DNA of 64,000 nt from Mariniphaga sp964398855 (GTDB taxonomy: Bacteria > Bacteroidota > Bacteroidia > Bacteroidales > Prolixibacteraceae), in NCBI GenBank assembly GCA_964398855.1, contig CAYNOQ010000002.1, positions 1 through 64,000 on the forward strand, written 5' to 3'. Shown here piece by piece: positions 19,335 through 27,251 of the stretch; within the stretch, counting starts at the first letter, position 1; each line of letters begins with the position of its first letter. Below the pieces are notes generated by a model. That model had not been told where the DNA came from. It ran no database searches and worked only from the letters and a program-made list of their open reading frames with translations. The translations under genes and the position numbers were made by a program.

Positions 19335-19439
19335 AAGAATGGATTCGGCGGGGAAGAAATAAAAACTGAAAATGATTAGCTTAAACTTGAAATGGCGCCC
19401 CGTTCAGGCTCCGGATAAAAAATATTCAACCAAAATAAA

Positions 19440-20678
19440 ATGAATCAGAAAAAGAATAATTTCAGTAAAAGTCCCTTCTCCCGAAGAGGATTTTTGCACA
19501 CTTCCGTTGCCGGTACGGTAGCACTTGCTTTTTCGCCCTTTGACTGTTCATCGGGTAAATCCAAACAGCCGGCTCAGGGAACTCCCGACATTCAGGGATT
19601 TGATGAACTTTCTACAGCAGCCGATCCTTATGCAGGCTGGAACTCCTTTTCCGGCAGGAAAATAAAAGTGGGGATAGTGGGTTACGGGCGCAGCAAATTT
19701 GGTGCTTCGTTTGGTTTTCAAAATCATCCCAATGTGGAGGTTGTAGCTGTCAGCGACCTTTTCCCGGATCGTTGTGAGGAGTTAGCCAAAGTAACCAACT
19801 GTAAAAAAACATACCCTTCGCTTGAAGAGTTGGTAAAAGACAAGGAGATTGAAGCGGTTTTTGTTGCCACCGACGCGCCGGGACACATGCAGCACTGCCT
19901 TGAAGTATTAAAACACGGCAAGCACGTGGCAGTTGCCGTTCCGGCAGTTTTTGGTTCTGTTGAAGATGCCCATAAGCTGTATGAAGCGGTGAAATCCAGT
20001 GGATTAAAGTACATGATGTTTGAAACTTCAATGTTTCGGGAAAGCCTGTGGGCTATGCGGCAAATATACGAAGCCGGCAGCTTCGGCGAGCTGGTTTATG
20101 CCGAGGGGGAATATTATCACTACATGGATGAGCCTATTGATTCCTACAAAGGGTGGCGCATCGGTTTGCCGCCACAGTTTTATCCAACGCATTCCAATGC
20201 TTTTCACCACTGCATCACCGGTGGCAGTTTCACTGAAGTTTCCTGCATGGGAATGCCCAGCGTCATTTCGCATTTGAAACCGGAAAATAATATGTATAAA
20301 AATCCTTTTGGTACTGAAATCGCTTTTTTTCGCACGAGTGAAGGTGGCACGGCGCGCATGGCAGTGAGCTGGGATACGCCGGGCGACAGTGGCGAGCGGG
20401 GCAGGGTACGCGGACAAAAAGGAAGCTATTATAATAAGTTTGAAGGATTAGATGTTAAACTGCCCGAACTGAAAAGGCCTCCGCTTCCGCCGGGAATGCC
20501 CTTAGGCGGACACGGAGGCTCTCATGGTTATCTCACCAATGAATTTGTGCATGCAATTCTGGAAGACCGCGAACCGTTAATCGGCGTGGAAATGTCACTG
20601 AACCTGACTGTTTCGGGAATTGTTGCCCATCAATCCGCACTCAAAGACGGTGAGCTGCTGAAAATTCCGCAGTTCTAG
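19440..20678 (+). CDS. Gfo/Idh/MocA family protein, Tat-exported, with altered EKP motif
   Basis: 412-aa NAD(P)-dependent oxidoreductase-like protein. A Tat signal (SRRGFLHTS, residues 14-22) indicates export in folded form. The Rossmann motif is KVGIVGYGRS (76-85) with Asp106 (VAVSDLF), which would discriminate the cofactor. At the position of the conserved E-K-P motif the sequence reads A-V-P (166-168, in KHVAVAVPAV), so the usual catalytic lysine is absent. The C-terminal alpha/beta domain has HSNAFHHCITGG and a glycine-rich tail (GMPLGGHGGSHG). Exported members of this family occur in glycan loci (some are GH109-like hydrolases using NAD). Loss of the lysine argues against an ordinary dehydrogenase; exact reaction unknown. 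Confidence 0.82.
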   Translation: MNQKKNNFSKSPFSRRGFLHTSVAGTVALAFSPFDCSSGKSKQPAQGTPDIQGFDELSTAADPYAGWNSFSGRKIKVGIVGYGRSKFGASFGFQNHPNVEVVAVSDLFPDRCEELAKVTNCKKTYPSLEELVKDKEIEAVFVATDAPGHMQHCLEVLKHGKHVAVAVPAVFGSVEDAHKLYEAVKSSGLKYMMFETSMFRESLWAMRQIYEAGSFGELVYAEGEYYHYMDEPIDSYKGWRIGLPPQFYPTHSNAFHHCITGGSFTEVSCMGMPSVISHLKPENNMYKNPFGTEIAFFRTSEGGTARMAVSWDTPGDSGERGRVRGQKGSYYNKFEGLDVKLPELKRPPLPPGMPLGGHGGSHGYLTNEFVHAILEDREPLIGVEMSLNLTVSGIVAHQSALKDGELLKIPQF

Positions 20679-20716
20679 CTCTGAAATCCAGATTGAAAGG
20701 CCTGCTGTACCCGATC

Positions 20717-21169
20717 TTACTGAACTCCTCCGTACTTCAGGCTTGCCTGCCTTACTGTTGAGGCATTATAAAGCCGTACCGTGAAGATTTCGCTTCCTTC
20801 GTCTGTCTCCTTTTTCAGAAACAGTTCGAAGCCGGTTTCAGTATTGGAATAGGCAATATCCTGTGTTTTTATGCCGACAGTACAATTGGTAATCATCTCT
20901 TTGGTAAAGGAGTAGGTCTTTGTGTTGGAGGCAACGGAGATATTGCCATTGTTGAAAATGGTCACTTCATAGGCTTTGTCTTTCGTAAATTCACTTGTGA
21001 AGTTTGTAGTGATTGATGTGCCGGTGAAGTTCACCTTCATGGCATTGTCAACAAAGAAAGTTTCGCAGGAGTCAGGTTTATCGTCTTCATCTTTATCCTT
21101 TTTGCAGGAAAAGACGGCTGTCGCCAGTAGCAAAGCCAGAATAATGAGTAATGGTGCATTTTTTTTCAT
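20717..21169 (-). CDS. small lipoprotein of unknown function
   Basis: 150-aa predicted lipoprotein: signal peptide with lipobox AVFSC (Cys22), then a very acidic/basic linker (KKDKDEDDKPD) and a beta-rich C-terminal domain with repeated N and T residues. The charged linker after the Cys may act as a surface-export signal in Bacteroidota. No recognised domain. It is convergent with the Gfo/Idh/MocA gene and about 140 bp downstream of the barrel-protein gene on the same strand, so the two may be co-transcribed. Real as a gene because of the signal and lipobox; function unknown. Confidence 0.7.
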   Translation of the reverse strand: MKKNAPLLIILALLLATAVFSCKKDKDEDDKPDSCETFFVDNAMKVNFTGTSITTNFTSEFTKDKAYEVTIFNNGNISVASNTKTYSFTKEMITNCTVGIKTQDIAYSNTETGFELFLKKETDEGSEIFTVRLYNASTVRQASLKYGGVQ

Positions 21170-21310
21170 AACTTTTATATTTTAATATTTCAACTTTAGT
21201 ATAATTTCTTACTTACCGAATTGATTGTTAAAATAATTCAGCAATTTATGTTGTAATGTTTGCGAATAAGTTGTCTGGGGTTGTGGGGCAGGGTAGATTA
21301 TGGCGCCGGG

Positions 21311-21979
21311 TTATTTAAACCAGTAACTCACCGAAAGTGAGAGAACGGTATTTCCATTATTGGCATCATCCCATAATTCGGTTAGTCCATATCCAAAATT
21401 CAGCCCAATATGCCAGTTGTCATTGAGTTTGTAGCCACCCATTATATTGATACCGAAATCAATACGTTTGTCTTCTTCAAATTCAAATGATTTACCTGAA
21501 TAATTCTCTAAAACCTCACCAGTATTACTATCTGTATATTCAGTTGACCAGTTTCCGAACAGTCCTATACCGATGTATGGTCCGGCACCAAAATAGAGCT
21601 TATCCATTTGAAGTACCCCATATACAGGCAGCTCAACATACCATGTATTTTCTTTAGATTTTCCTGTTTCATCATCCCAGTCATCATTCCAGAGCTCTCT
21701 TGATCCTTTGCCGTTGATTATTAATCCTGATTGGAGGGAGAAATTTTCTGAAATTTCATAATCACCCAAAATTCCCAGCTGAAACGAGGGCTGCAACATA
21801 CTTTTGTCACCATCCTCTTTTCTGTATTTTAGCTCATCCTTAATGTAATGATACCAGGCTCCGTTAATACCTGCTTTAACTCCGATGGTGAGTTTTTCGC
21901 TCAGGGAAACCTGTGCTTCAGATTGCTGGGCAGTTGTTAATAAACTTACTGTCAGCACTAAAAATAAAAATTTTTTCAT
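21311..21979 (-). CDS. small outer-membrane beta-barrel protein (PorT/OMP_b-brl type)
   Basis: 222-aa protein with a signal peptide (MKKFLFLVLTVSLL...SEA) followed by alternating beta strands typical of an eight-stranded outer-membrane barrel: FTIG-like entry LTIGVKAGINGAW, FQLGILGDYEI, LQSGLIINGKGS, FGAGPYIGIG, GINIMGGYKL, GLNFGYGLTEL and the aromatic C-terminal strand LSVSYWFK ending in Phe-Lys. Such proteins are abundant in Bacteroidota and rarely have a defined substrate. A GATAAC array about 40 bp upstream may control it. Family type is fairly sure, function unknown. Confidence 0.8.
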   Translation of the reverse strand: MKKFLFLVLTVSLLTTAQQSEAQVSLSEKLTIGVKAGINGAWYHYIKDELKYRKEDGDKSMLQPSFQLGILGDYEISENFSLQSGLIINGKGSRELWNDDWDDETGKSKENTWYVELPVYGVLQMDKLYFGAGPYIGIGLFGNWSTEYTDSNTGEVLENYSGKSFEFEEDKRIDFGINIMGGYKLNDNWHIGLNFGYGLTELWDDANNGNTVLSLSVSYWFK

Positions 21980-22018
21980 AATTTGATTTTTAAGTGGAAT
22001 GAATTAAAACTAATCTCA

Positions 22019-22046
22019 GTTATCATTATGATAACGTTGAGATAAC
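22019..22046. promoter_or_regulatory. GATAAC operator-like array upstream of the barrel gene
   Basis: GTTATCAT-T-ATGATAAC is a perfect 17-nt palindrome (22019-22035), followed by a third GATAAC at 22041-22046. The two direct GATAAC copies are 11 bp apart, one helical turn, and the inverted copy is 11 bp before them. The array starts 40 bp upstream of the minus-strand ATG at 21979, in promoter position. No cognate regulator is seen in this window. Confidence 0.5.
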
Positions 22047-22340
22047 GCGAAAAAGCAGTTTTTTGTTCAGAAAACAACAAAAAGAGCCTTAATTCTTAAT
22101 CTGTCTTGGTTTTCAAACTCAAAATTCAAAGTCTCGGGTTCGAAAAAAACAGAAAGCCGATGACATGGATGAGTAGGCTCAATACGGATGTTTATGGGAT
22201 TAATAATCTGCGTAAATCAGCAAAACCTGCATAAAATCAGGAGGATCAAGGAGTAGCATAAAGAATTACAAAATCGCCTAATCAATATTATTGGCTTTAA
22301 AAATAAAAATTCAAGAAAATTCACCACAGAGAACACAGAG

Positions 22341-22360
22341 AAGCACAGAGAAGCACAGAG
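22341..22360 (+). repeat. tandem AAGCACAGAG x2
   Basis: Two exact copies directly after a degenerate GAACACAGAG copy; part of the dispersed repeat cluster. Confidence 0.75.
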
Positions 22361-22421
22361 AATGATTTAGTGAAACTTAGAGCCTTCGTGATTTTGTAGC
22401 AAAAATAAAGAGACACACTTC

Positions 22422-22443
22422 GATCACTTCGACAAGCTCAGTG
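22422..22443 (-). repeat. 22-bp dispersed repeat, copy 2 (inverted)
   Basis: Exact reverse complement of 10753-10774. The two copies face each other across the 11.3-22.0 kb gene block. Confidence 0.75.
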
Positions 22444-22627
22444 GCCACCCAGTGGCCGTTCAGAGTCCATAACCAATTGAATAATCTGCGAGAAATAAAT
22501 TACACAAGAAATGCCACCGAAACACCAAACCACCAAGACCCACAAAAAATCATTAAAAAAGCTTCCCTCCCTGCCTGTACCAACTATGAAACCACATGGT
22601 TAAACCTTTGGGTTTAAACTTTGGAAT

Positions 22628-22661
22628 TTTGGTTGGTTCGCAGGTGATTGTTTAGATTTGC
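22628..22661 (+). promoter_or_regulatory. Bacteroidota-type promoter of the second GH-like gene
   Basis: TTTG (22628-22631), a 21-nt spacer and TAGATTTGC (22653-22661) match the -33 TTTG / -7 TAnnTTTG pattern. The element lies about 75 bp before the ATG at 22735. It is the best -33/-7 pair found in the window, and its -7 nonamer is identical to the one before the aldolase gene. Confidence 0.6.
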
Positions 22662-22734
22662 GAATGGCGGTTCCTGTTGGGGCGCAAGCGTTATTTTATA
22701 TCTGAAAAATTTATAAATTTTAATTAAAAAAACG

Positions 22735-25074
22735 ATGAGACAATTTTTTAAACTTGTTTTGATTTTCGCTTTTGTATTTAATTTGATGGTTTCGTGCGGC
22801 AACCAAGCCGGGCAACCCGGCCTTGAAAATGCAGTGATTTTGATTTCACCGTCGCTCACTTCGCCTATGTTGGAAACAGCTCCGCTGGTTTTGACCGAGG
22901 AGGTTGCCAAAAGAACTTCACTCAATTTGCAGCAGGTTAGCGACTGGAACAGTAAGACCGTGATTGCACTGGCGCTTTCGGGTGACAAAGAGCTGTTCGG
23001 GAAAGCCGTTCCGGCGAGCAGCGATGGCAGCAGCCCCGAATTTAAAGCTGAAGGTTTCCGGTTAAAATATGTTGAAGAGGGCGGCAAAAAGACGCTTTGG
23101 ATTATCGGTGCCGATGCACGCGGTGTTCTCTTCGGAATTGGTAAGCTGCTGAGAATAGCCGAACTGGAGGATGGGCTGTTCCGTATTCCGGAAGCTGTTG
23201 ATTATGCCACTTCACCTGAATATCCGCTTCGCGGTCATCAGTTTGGTTACCGAAATACCGCCAATTCATGGGATGCCTGGGATATTGAGCAGTTTGACCA
23301 GCACTTCAGGGAGCAGGTTCTTTTTGGCGCAAACAGCTTTGAGAGTATTCCATTTCAGGAGGAAAAAATCAGCGAGCACATGAAGATTCCGCGCGATGTC
23401 ATGAATGTGGCAATGAGCGAAATATGCCTGAAATATGATGCAGAATACTGGGTATGGACGCCGGCAACATTTGATTTGAAGAATACCGGACTGCGCACAA
23501 AAGAGATTGAAAAGCATGAAGCATTCTATAAGGCTTGTCCGCGTTTAGATGCAGTTTTTTTCCCGGGTGGCGATCCGGGTAACAATCTTCCCGAAGATGT
23601 GATGCCTTTCCTTGAGGAGCTCACCACAATTTTGCATAAATATCACCCTGATGCCACCATGTGGATATCTCTGCAAGGCTTCAGCGAAAAAAGCGTAAAA
23701 TACTTTTTTGATTATCTGAATGAAAAAAGCCCCGACTGGCTGGAAGGCGTTGCCAACGGACCGAGCAGTCCGCCGGTTGAAATTGAGCGCCAGCTTCTGC
23801 CGGAGAAATATAAACTCAGGCTCTATCCCGACATTACTCATACTGTCAGATGTTCTTATCCGGTGAAGCAGTGGGATCAGGCTTATGCACTCACCGAAGG
23901 GCGCGAATGCACCAATCCGCAACCTTTATATTATGCGGAAATTTTCAGGAGAGATATGCCCCCAACCGACGGGTTTCTCTCTTATTCTGATGGAGTTAAC
24001 GACGACGTGAACAAGGTGGTATGGAGCTGGTTGGGCTGGGATTCCAAGGCAGATGTAAAAGAGATTGTCACCGAATATACCCGCTTTTTCTTTGGAAATC
24101 GGGTTGCAGAAAAGGCTTCCGAAGGAATTTTGGCTTTAGAGGAAAATTGGGTAGGTCCGTTAGAGGGGAATGAAACAGTTGGAAAAACGCTCGAATTGTG
24201 GAAAACGATTGATGCTGAAAATCCGCAGTTAGCTGGCAACTGGCGCTGGCAGCAGCTGGTGATGCGTGCTTACTACGACAGCTTTGTTCAGCAACGGCAG
24301 GCATACGAAAGAGGGCTTGAAAAAGAGGCTTATGAAATTCTTGCAAATGCCGGCACCACCGGCGCCGACAAGGCAATGGACGAAGCGCTTAAAGTGTTGG
24401 AGAAGGCAGAAACAGAGCCTGCTGCACAGGAGCTTCGGGAAATTATCGTAGATTATTGCGAGCAGCTGTTCCAATCGGTTGGTTTGCAAACCAGCGTGCC
24501 AAAATATGGTGCAAAAAATCACGAAAGGGGAGCAATTCTCGATTTTATTGATTACCCGCTGAACAACCGCTGGTGGCTTGAAGATGAGTTTGAAAAAGTG
24601 AGGGAAATGAAATCGGAGCAGCAGAAAATTGCCCGGCTTGATTTTATCAGAACCTATGAAACGCCCGGTGAAGGCAGTTTCTATGACAATATTTCCAGCG
24701 CGGATGCAAAGCATGTGGTTTCTGAAACCGATGATGCCATCGACTATCTGTGGGAGGAGAACGGTTTCAGCCGCAAAAGGCTCTCTACCCAGCTTTTCCA
24801 GTTCAGCCCGGTTTTGGAATATGACGAACTTGATCCGAAGTCGGATTATCTGATCCGCGTTGCCGGATACGGCGAAGCGCTGCTTCGTGCCAACGGTGAG
24901 CGGCTCACGCCAACAAAATATGAGAAAGGATATGAGCAGTTTAAGGAGTTTCCACTGCCAAAAGAGCTGATTAAAGAGGGTAAACTGAAAATCACCTTCG
25001 ACCGCCCCGATGAAGGACACCTTAACTGGCGCATGCAGTCGCGCGTAACCGATGTTTGGGTGCTGAAGCAGTGA
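22735..25074 (+). CDS. large glycoside-hydrolase-like lipoprotein, family unassigned (paralog 2)
   Basis: 779-aa predicted lipoprotein (lipobox LMVSC, Cys21), related along its whole length to the secreted protein at 12150-14606. It has the same N-terminal GH20/GH67-type alpha/beta domain (GADARGVLFGIGKLLR), then the barrel blocks PLRGHQFGYR, PGGDPG, RLYPDITH, GRECTNP and SYSDGVNDDVNK, a helical stretch, and a C-terminal beta-sandwich (VLEYDELDPKSDYLIRVAG). Both keep every block with conservative changes only, so these residues are the best candidates for the active site. The lipid anchor suggests that this copy is on the cell surface while paralog 1 is soluble. Specific substrate unknown. 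Confidence 0.72.
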   Translation: MRQFFKLVLIFAFVFNLMVSCGNQAGQPGLENAVILISPSLTSPMLETAPLVLTEEVAKRTSLNLQQVSDWNSKTVIALALSGDKELFGKAVPASSDGSSPEFKAEGFRLKYVEEGGKKTLWIIGADARGVLFGIGKLLRIAELEDGLFRIPEAVDYATSPEYPLRGHQFGYRNTANSWDAWDIEQFDQHFREQVLFGANSFESIPFQEEKISEHMKIPRDVMNVAMSEICLKYDAEYWVWTPATFDLKNTGLRTKEIEKHEAFYKACPRLDAVFFPGGDPGNNLPEDVMPFLEELTTILHKYHPDATMWISLQGFSEKSVKYFFDYLNEKSPDWLEGVANGPSSPPVEIERQLLPEKYKLRLYPDITHTVRCSYPVKQWDQAYALTEGRECTNPQPLYYAEIFRRDMPPTDGFLSYSDGVNDDVNKVVWSWLGWDSKADVKEIVTEYTRFFFGNRVAEKASEGILALEENWVGPLEGNETVGKTLELWKTIDAENPQLAGNWRWQQLVMRAYYDSFVQQRQAYERGLEKEAYEILANAGTTGADKAMDEALKVLEKAETEPAAQELREIIVDYCEQLFQSVGLQTSVPKYGAKNHERGAILDFIDYPLNNRWWLEDEFEKVREMKSEQQKIARLDFIRTYETPGEGSFYDNISSADAKHVVSETDDAIDYLWEENGFSRKRLSTQLFQFSPVLEYDELDPKSDYLIRVAGYGEALLRANGERLTPTKYEKGYEQFKEFPLPKELIKEGKLKITFDRPDEGHLNWRMQSRVTDVWVLKQ

Positions 25075-25120
25075 GAAGAGATTTGGAGGTTGCTTTCTCA
25101 AAAAATAATTATATTTGAAT

Positions 25121-25157
25121 AATGGAACTCGTCCTGAAAATAGGGACGAGTTCCATT
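25121..25157 (+). terminator. 14-bp hairpin terminator after the second GH-like gene
   Basis: Arms at 25121-25134 and 25144-25157 are perfect complements around a 9-nt loop (core GGAACTCGTCC), followed by TATTCGTT. It starts about 47 nt after the stop at 25074 and separates this gene from the GH16 gene. Confidence 0.7.
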
Positions 25158-25284
25158 TATTCGTTAATAATCAGTCTGAAACTATTAACAGCCCGTAATT
25201 GGCTGGATTATTTGTATTTATCAGCTTAACCTTAACATCTAGAAGTGCTTCGCAATGTTTTTTATGATTTTTAAAAATAAGTAG

Positions 25285-26061
25285 ATGAAATACTTACCAT
25301 TTTTTTTGTTTATAACCCTACCATTTTTGGCAACGCCGCAACGCCCGGCGCAAGGACCTGTTTCCGATAAAATACATAATCCGCTGGAAATGGGTTATAA
25401 GCTGGTGTGGAGCGATGAGTTTGAGGGAAATCATCTGGATACGACCAAATGGCGCGTTCGCGGGATTGGATCCCGAGCAGTTTCTTATGTTTCTCCACGT
25501 GCTGTGAAAGTTGAAGGCGGATATCTGAAACTGTTTGCACTGAATGAAAACGACACTTTGTTTGCAAGCGCTGTTGGTACGCAGGGTTTATTTATGGCAA
25601 AATACGGTTGGTTTGAATGTCGTGCACAGGTACAAAAGTCGCCGGGAGGGGTATGGGCTGCCTTCTGGATTCAGTCAGCAGAAATTTCCAAAGGGGAAGA
25701 TCCTGCAAAATTTGGCGCTGAAATCGATATCATGGAATGTTTCCGTAAACTGGGAGATGATATTGTTTCACATAACGTTCACTGGGCATACGGACCTAAC
25801 CAACAGTCAACACGGGGTTACCAGAGCTATTTGGAGGGGTTGGGAGAAGGATTTCACAATTTTGCACTGGAATGGTTGCCTGATCGCTATATCTTCTATG
25901 TTGACGGGCTGAAGTTTTATGAGGTTATGCAGGGAATTTCACAAATTGAGGAGTACCTTATTTTGAGCATGGAATATCCCAATAATCTGAAAGAAGTTGA
26001 GAAGTCGGTTTTTCCTGATGTTTTTCTGGTTGATTATGTGAGGGTTTATCAAAAAGAGTAA
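25285..26061 (+). CDS. GH16 family glycoside hydrolase
   Basis: Secreted beta-glucanase/agarase-type enzyme of 258 aa with a signal peptide (FFLFITLPFLATPQ). The GH16 catalytic motif ExDxxE is intact: Glu146, Asp148 and Glu151 in AEIDIMECF. Other family features are LVWSDEFEG near the start, YGWFECRAQ, GVWAAFWIQS, HNFALEWLPDRYIFYVDG and the final VDYVRVYQ. GH16 members hydrolyse beta-1,3/1,4-glucans, agarose, porphyran or carrageenan. The motif without the extra Met of laminarinase forms (ExDxxxE) is seen in both groups of this family, so the substrate cannot be set from sequence alone. A single-domain enzyme, last gene of the accessory glycan region. Confidence 0.93.
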   Translation: MKYLPFFLFITLPFLATPQRPAQGPVSDKIHNPLEMGYKLVWSDEFEGNHLDTTKWRVRGIGSRAVSYVSPRAVKVEGGYLKLFALNENDTLFASAVGTQGLFMAKYGWFECRAQVQKSPGGVWAAFWIQSAEISKGEDPAKFGAEIDIMECFRKLGDDIVSHNVHWAYGPNQQSTRGYQSYLEGLGEGFHNFALEWLPDRYIFYVDGLKFYEVMQGISQIEEYLILSMEYPNNLKEVEKSVFPDVFLVDYVRVYQKE

Positions 26062-26134
26062 AAATTTCAAAAGGTCACAGGAATACATAGGCAAAGCCTG
26101 AGGTCTGGGATTTATATTCAAAGAAATACCCATT

Positions 26135-26163
26135 AAAAAAGGGAAGCCATGCTTCCCTTTTTT
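26135..26163. terminator. bidirectional terminator between GH16 and exbD
   Basis: AAAAAAGGGAAGC and GCTTCCCTTTTTT form a perfect 13-bp stem with loop CAT. It has T runs on both strands and lies between two convergent genes, so it can serve both. Confidence 0.85.
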
Positions 26164-26168
26164 AAAAA

Positions 26169-26639
26169 CTATCTTTGTACTTTTTTTCTCGAAGAATAGT
26201 TGATATGCAGTGCTGCGGATTTTCGCAGCTCCTGTTTTATATCGGTAACAATCCCCATTTTCGTATTTTCATCCACCTTCAGTGATGTGATCATCATGGG
26301 TCTTTCAGCCTCATTTCTGGCTTCTCTTTCTGCAATGATATATTCCTGAATGTCAGGAACGCCTGCAAACTGGTCATTGAGCTGAATCCGGGATGCTATC
26401 CCAAAATGCTTTTGGTATTCGGGCAGCGGTTCTCCCACATAGATATAGCTTACCAATGATTTTTTCTCCAGTTTTGTCAGTTCAGTTGCTCCGGGCAGTG
26501 TGATTTTTACCATATATGTTACTTCACGCATGGTTGTAGTAACCATGAAGAAGAACAGCAACATGAAAACAATGTCGGGTAATGAAGCTGTCGAAATGGG
26601 TGGAAGTTCTTTTTCTCCTTTTTTTCTGAATTTACTCAT
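26169..26639 (-). CDS. exbD: ExbD/TolR family protein (second copy)
   Basis: 156-aa inner-membrane protein of the ExbD/TolR family, which uses the proton gradient together with an ExbB/TolQ channel to energise outer-membrane processes. One N-terminal membrane helix contains the functional aspartate (Asp22 in SLPDIVFMLLFFFMVTTT), followed by a periplasmic domain. It directly abuts the upstream exbD copy and ends the exbB - 4-TM protein - exbD - exbD operon. C-terminal residues KVDENTKMGIVTDIKQELR match the family's periplasmic fold. Confidence 0.9.
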   Translation of the reverse strand: MSKFRKKGEKELPPISTASLPDIVFMLLFFFMVTTTMREVTYMVKITLPGATELTKLEKKSLVSYIYVGEPLPEYQKHFGIASRIQLNDQFAGVPDIQEYIIAEREARNEAERPMMITSLKVDENTKMGIVTDIKQELRKSAALHINYSSRKKVQR

Positions 26640-27218
26640 TTATCTTCCTCCTACTCTTTTTGGTTCAGCCTCCGAAATTCTGGATGGATAAATTTCCCGG
26701 ACAGCATCCTGCTGTTCCTTGTCCAGATCATTAAAGGCTTTTCCGAATTGAATTTTTGCCAACTCATCTCTCAGTTCACTAATAGCAGCAACCAGCTCGT
26801 TTTGAACAGCGATGTAAGTGCCATATTGAGTATCCATGTCATTGCGCAGTGAGATAACCCCCTTGGTTATCATCACATCTCCGAAGTAGGGAACGGTTTT
26901 TTGTTCCTTTTCAGGGAGATGCTCTTCATTGCGCGGGTTAGCCATGAATTCCTTAGCCATATCGCGTAGGTTTTCAATTCTGGCATATTCGTTTTCCACC
27001 AGAAGTTGGTTGTCCCGGTTCACCAGAACAACAAACACGTTACGCTCCTTGATCATCTGATCGTCATCTTTGAGCGTCTCGGGATCAACCCATTGCGGAA
27101 GTCTTCTTTCCAGACCGCTGTCAACGTCCATCGTGGTTGTTACCAGGAAAAAGATGAGCAACATAAAAGCAATGTCAGCTAAAGATGTTGCCGGTATTTC
27201 AGGTGTTTTTCTTGCCAT
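26640..27218 (-). CDS. exbD: ExbD/TolR family protein (first copy, with extended periplasmic domain)
   Basis: 192-aa ExbD/TolR protein with one N-terminal membrane segment carrying Asp15 (TSLADIAFMLLIFFLVTT). The periplasmic part is longer than in E. coli ExbD (141 aa), with added charged helices (residues about 75-100 and 150-190). It is the partner of the ExbB encoded upstream and probably pairs with the second ExbD, which starts on the next base. Tandem ExbD genes are common in Bacteroidota. Confidence 0.9.
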   Translation of the reverse strand: MARKTPEIPATSLADIAFMLLIFFLVTTTMDVDSGLERRLPQWVDPETLKDDDQMIKERNVFVVLVNRDNQLLVENEYARIENLRDMAKEFMANPRNEEHLPEKEQKTVPYFGDVMITKGVISLRNDMDTQYGTYIAVQNELVAAISELRDELAKIQFGKAFNDLDKEQQDAVREIYPSRISEAEPKRVGGR

Positions 27219-27251
27219 ATTAAATTTTCCTGTTTTAGTACCACGAATTAA

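Larger units (their letters stand above)
21980..22734. repeat. gene-free block with dispersed repeats, inverted relative to 10.4-11.3 kb
   Basis: 755 bp with no believable gene. Next to the barrel gene is the GATAAC array. Further on are a 31-nt unit at 22320-22350 matching 27 of 31 positions with the reverse complement of 10601-10631, a tandem AAGCACAGAG (22341-22360), AATCTGCG-type pieces (near 22204 and 22482), the 22-bp element at 22422-22443, and CACCAAACCACCAAGACCC near 22520. The last 110 bp hold the promoter of the second GH-like gene. Confidence 0.65.

Noticed and set aside
11310..25074. mobile island or prophage carrying the glycan genes
   Set aside because: No integrase, transposase, attachment-site pair or clear base-composition shift was found; the repeats alone do not prove insertion.
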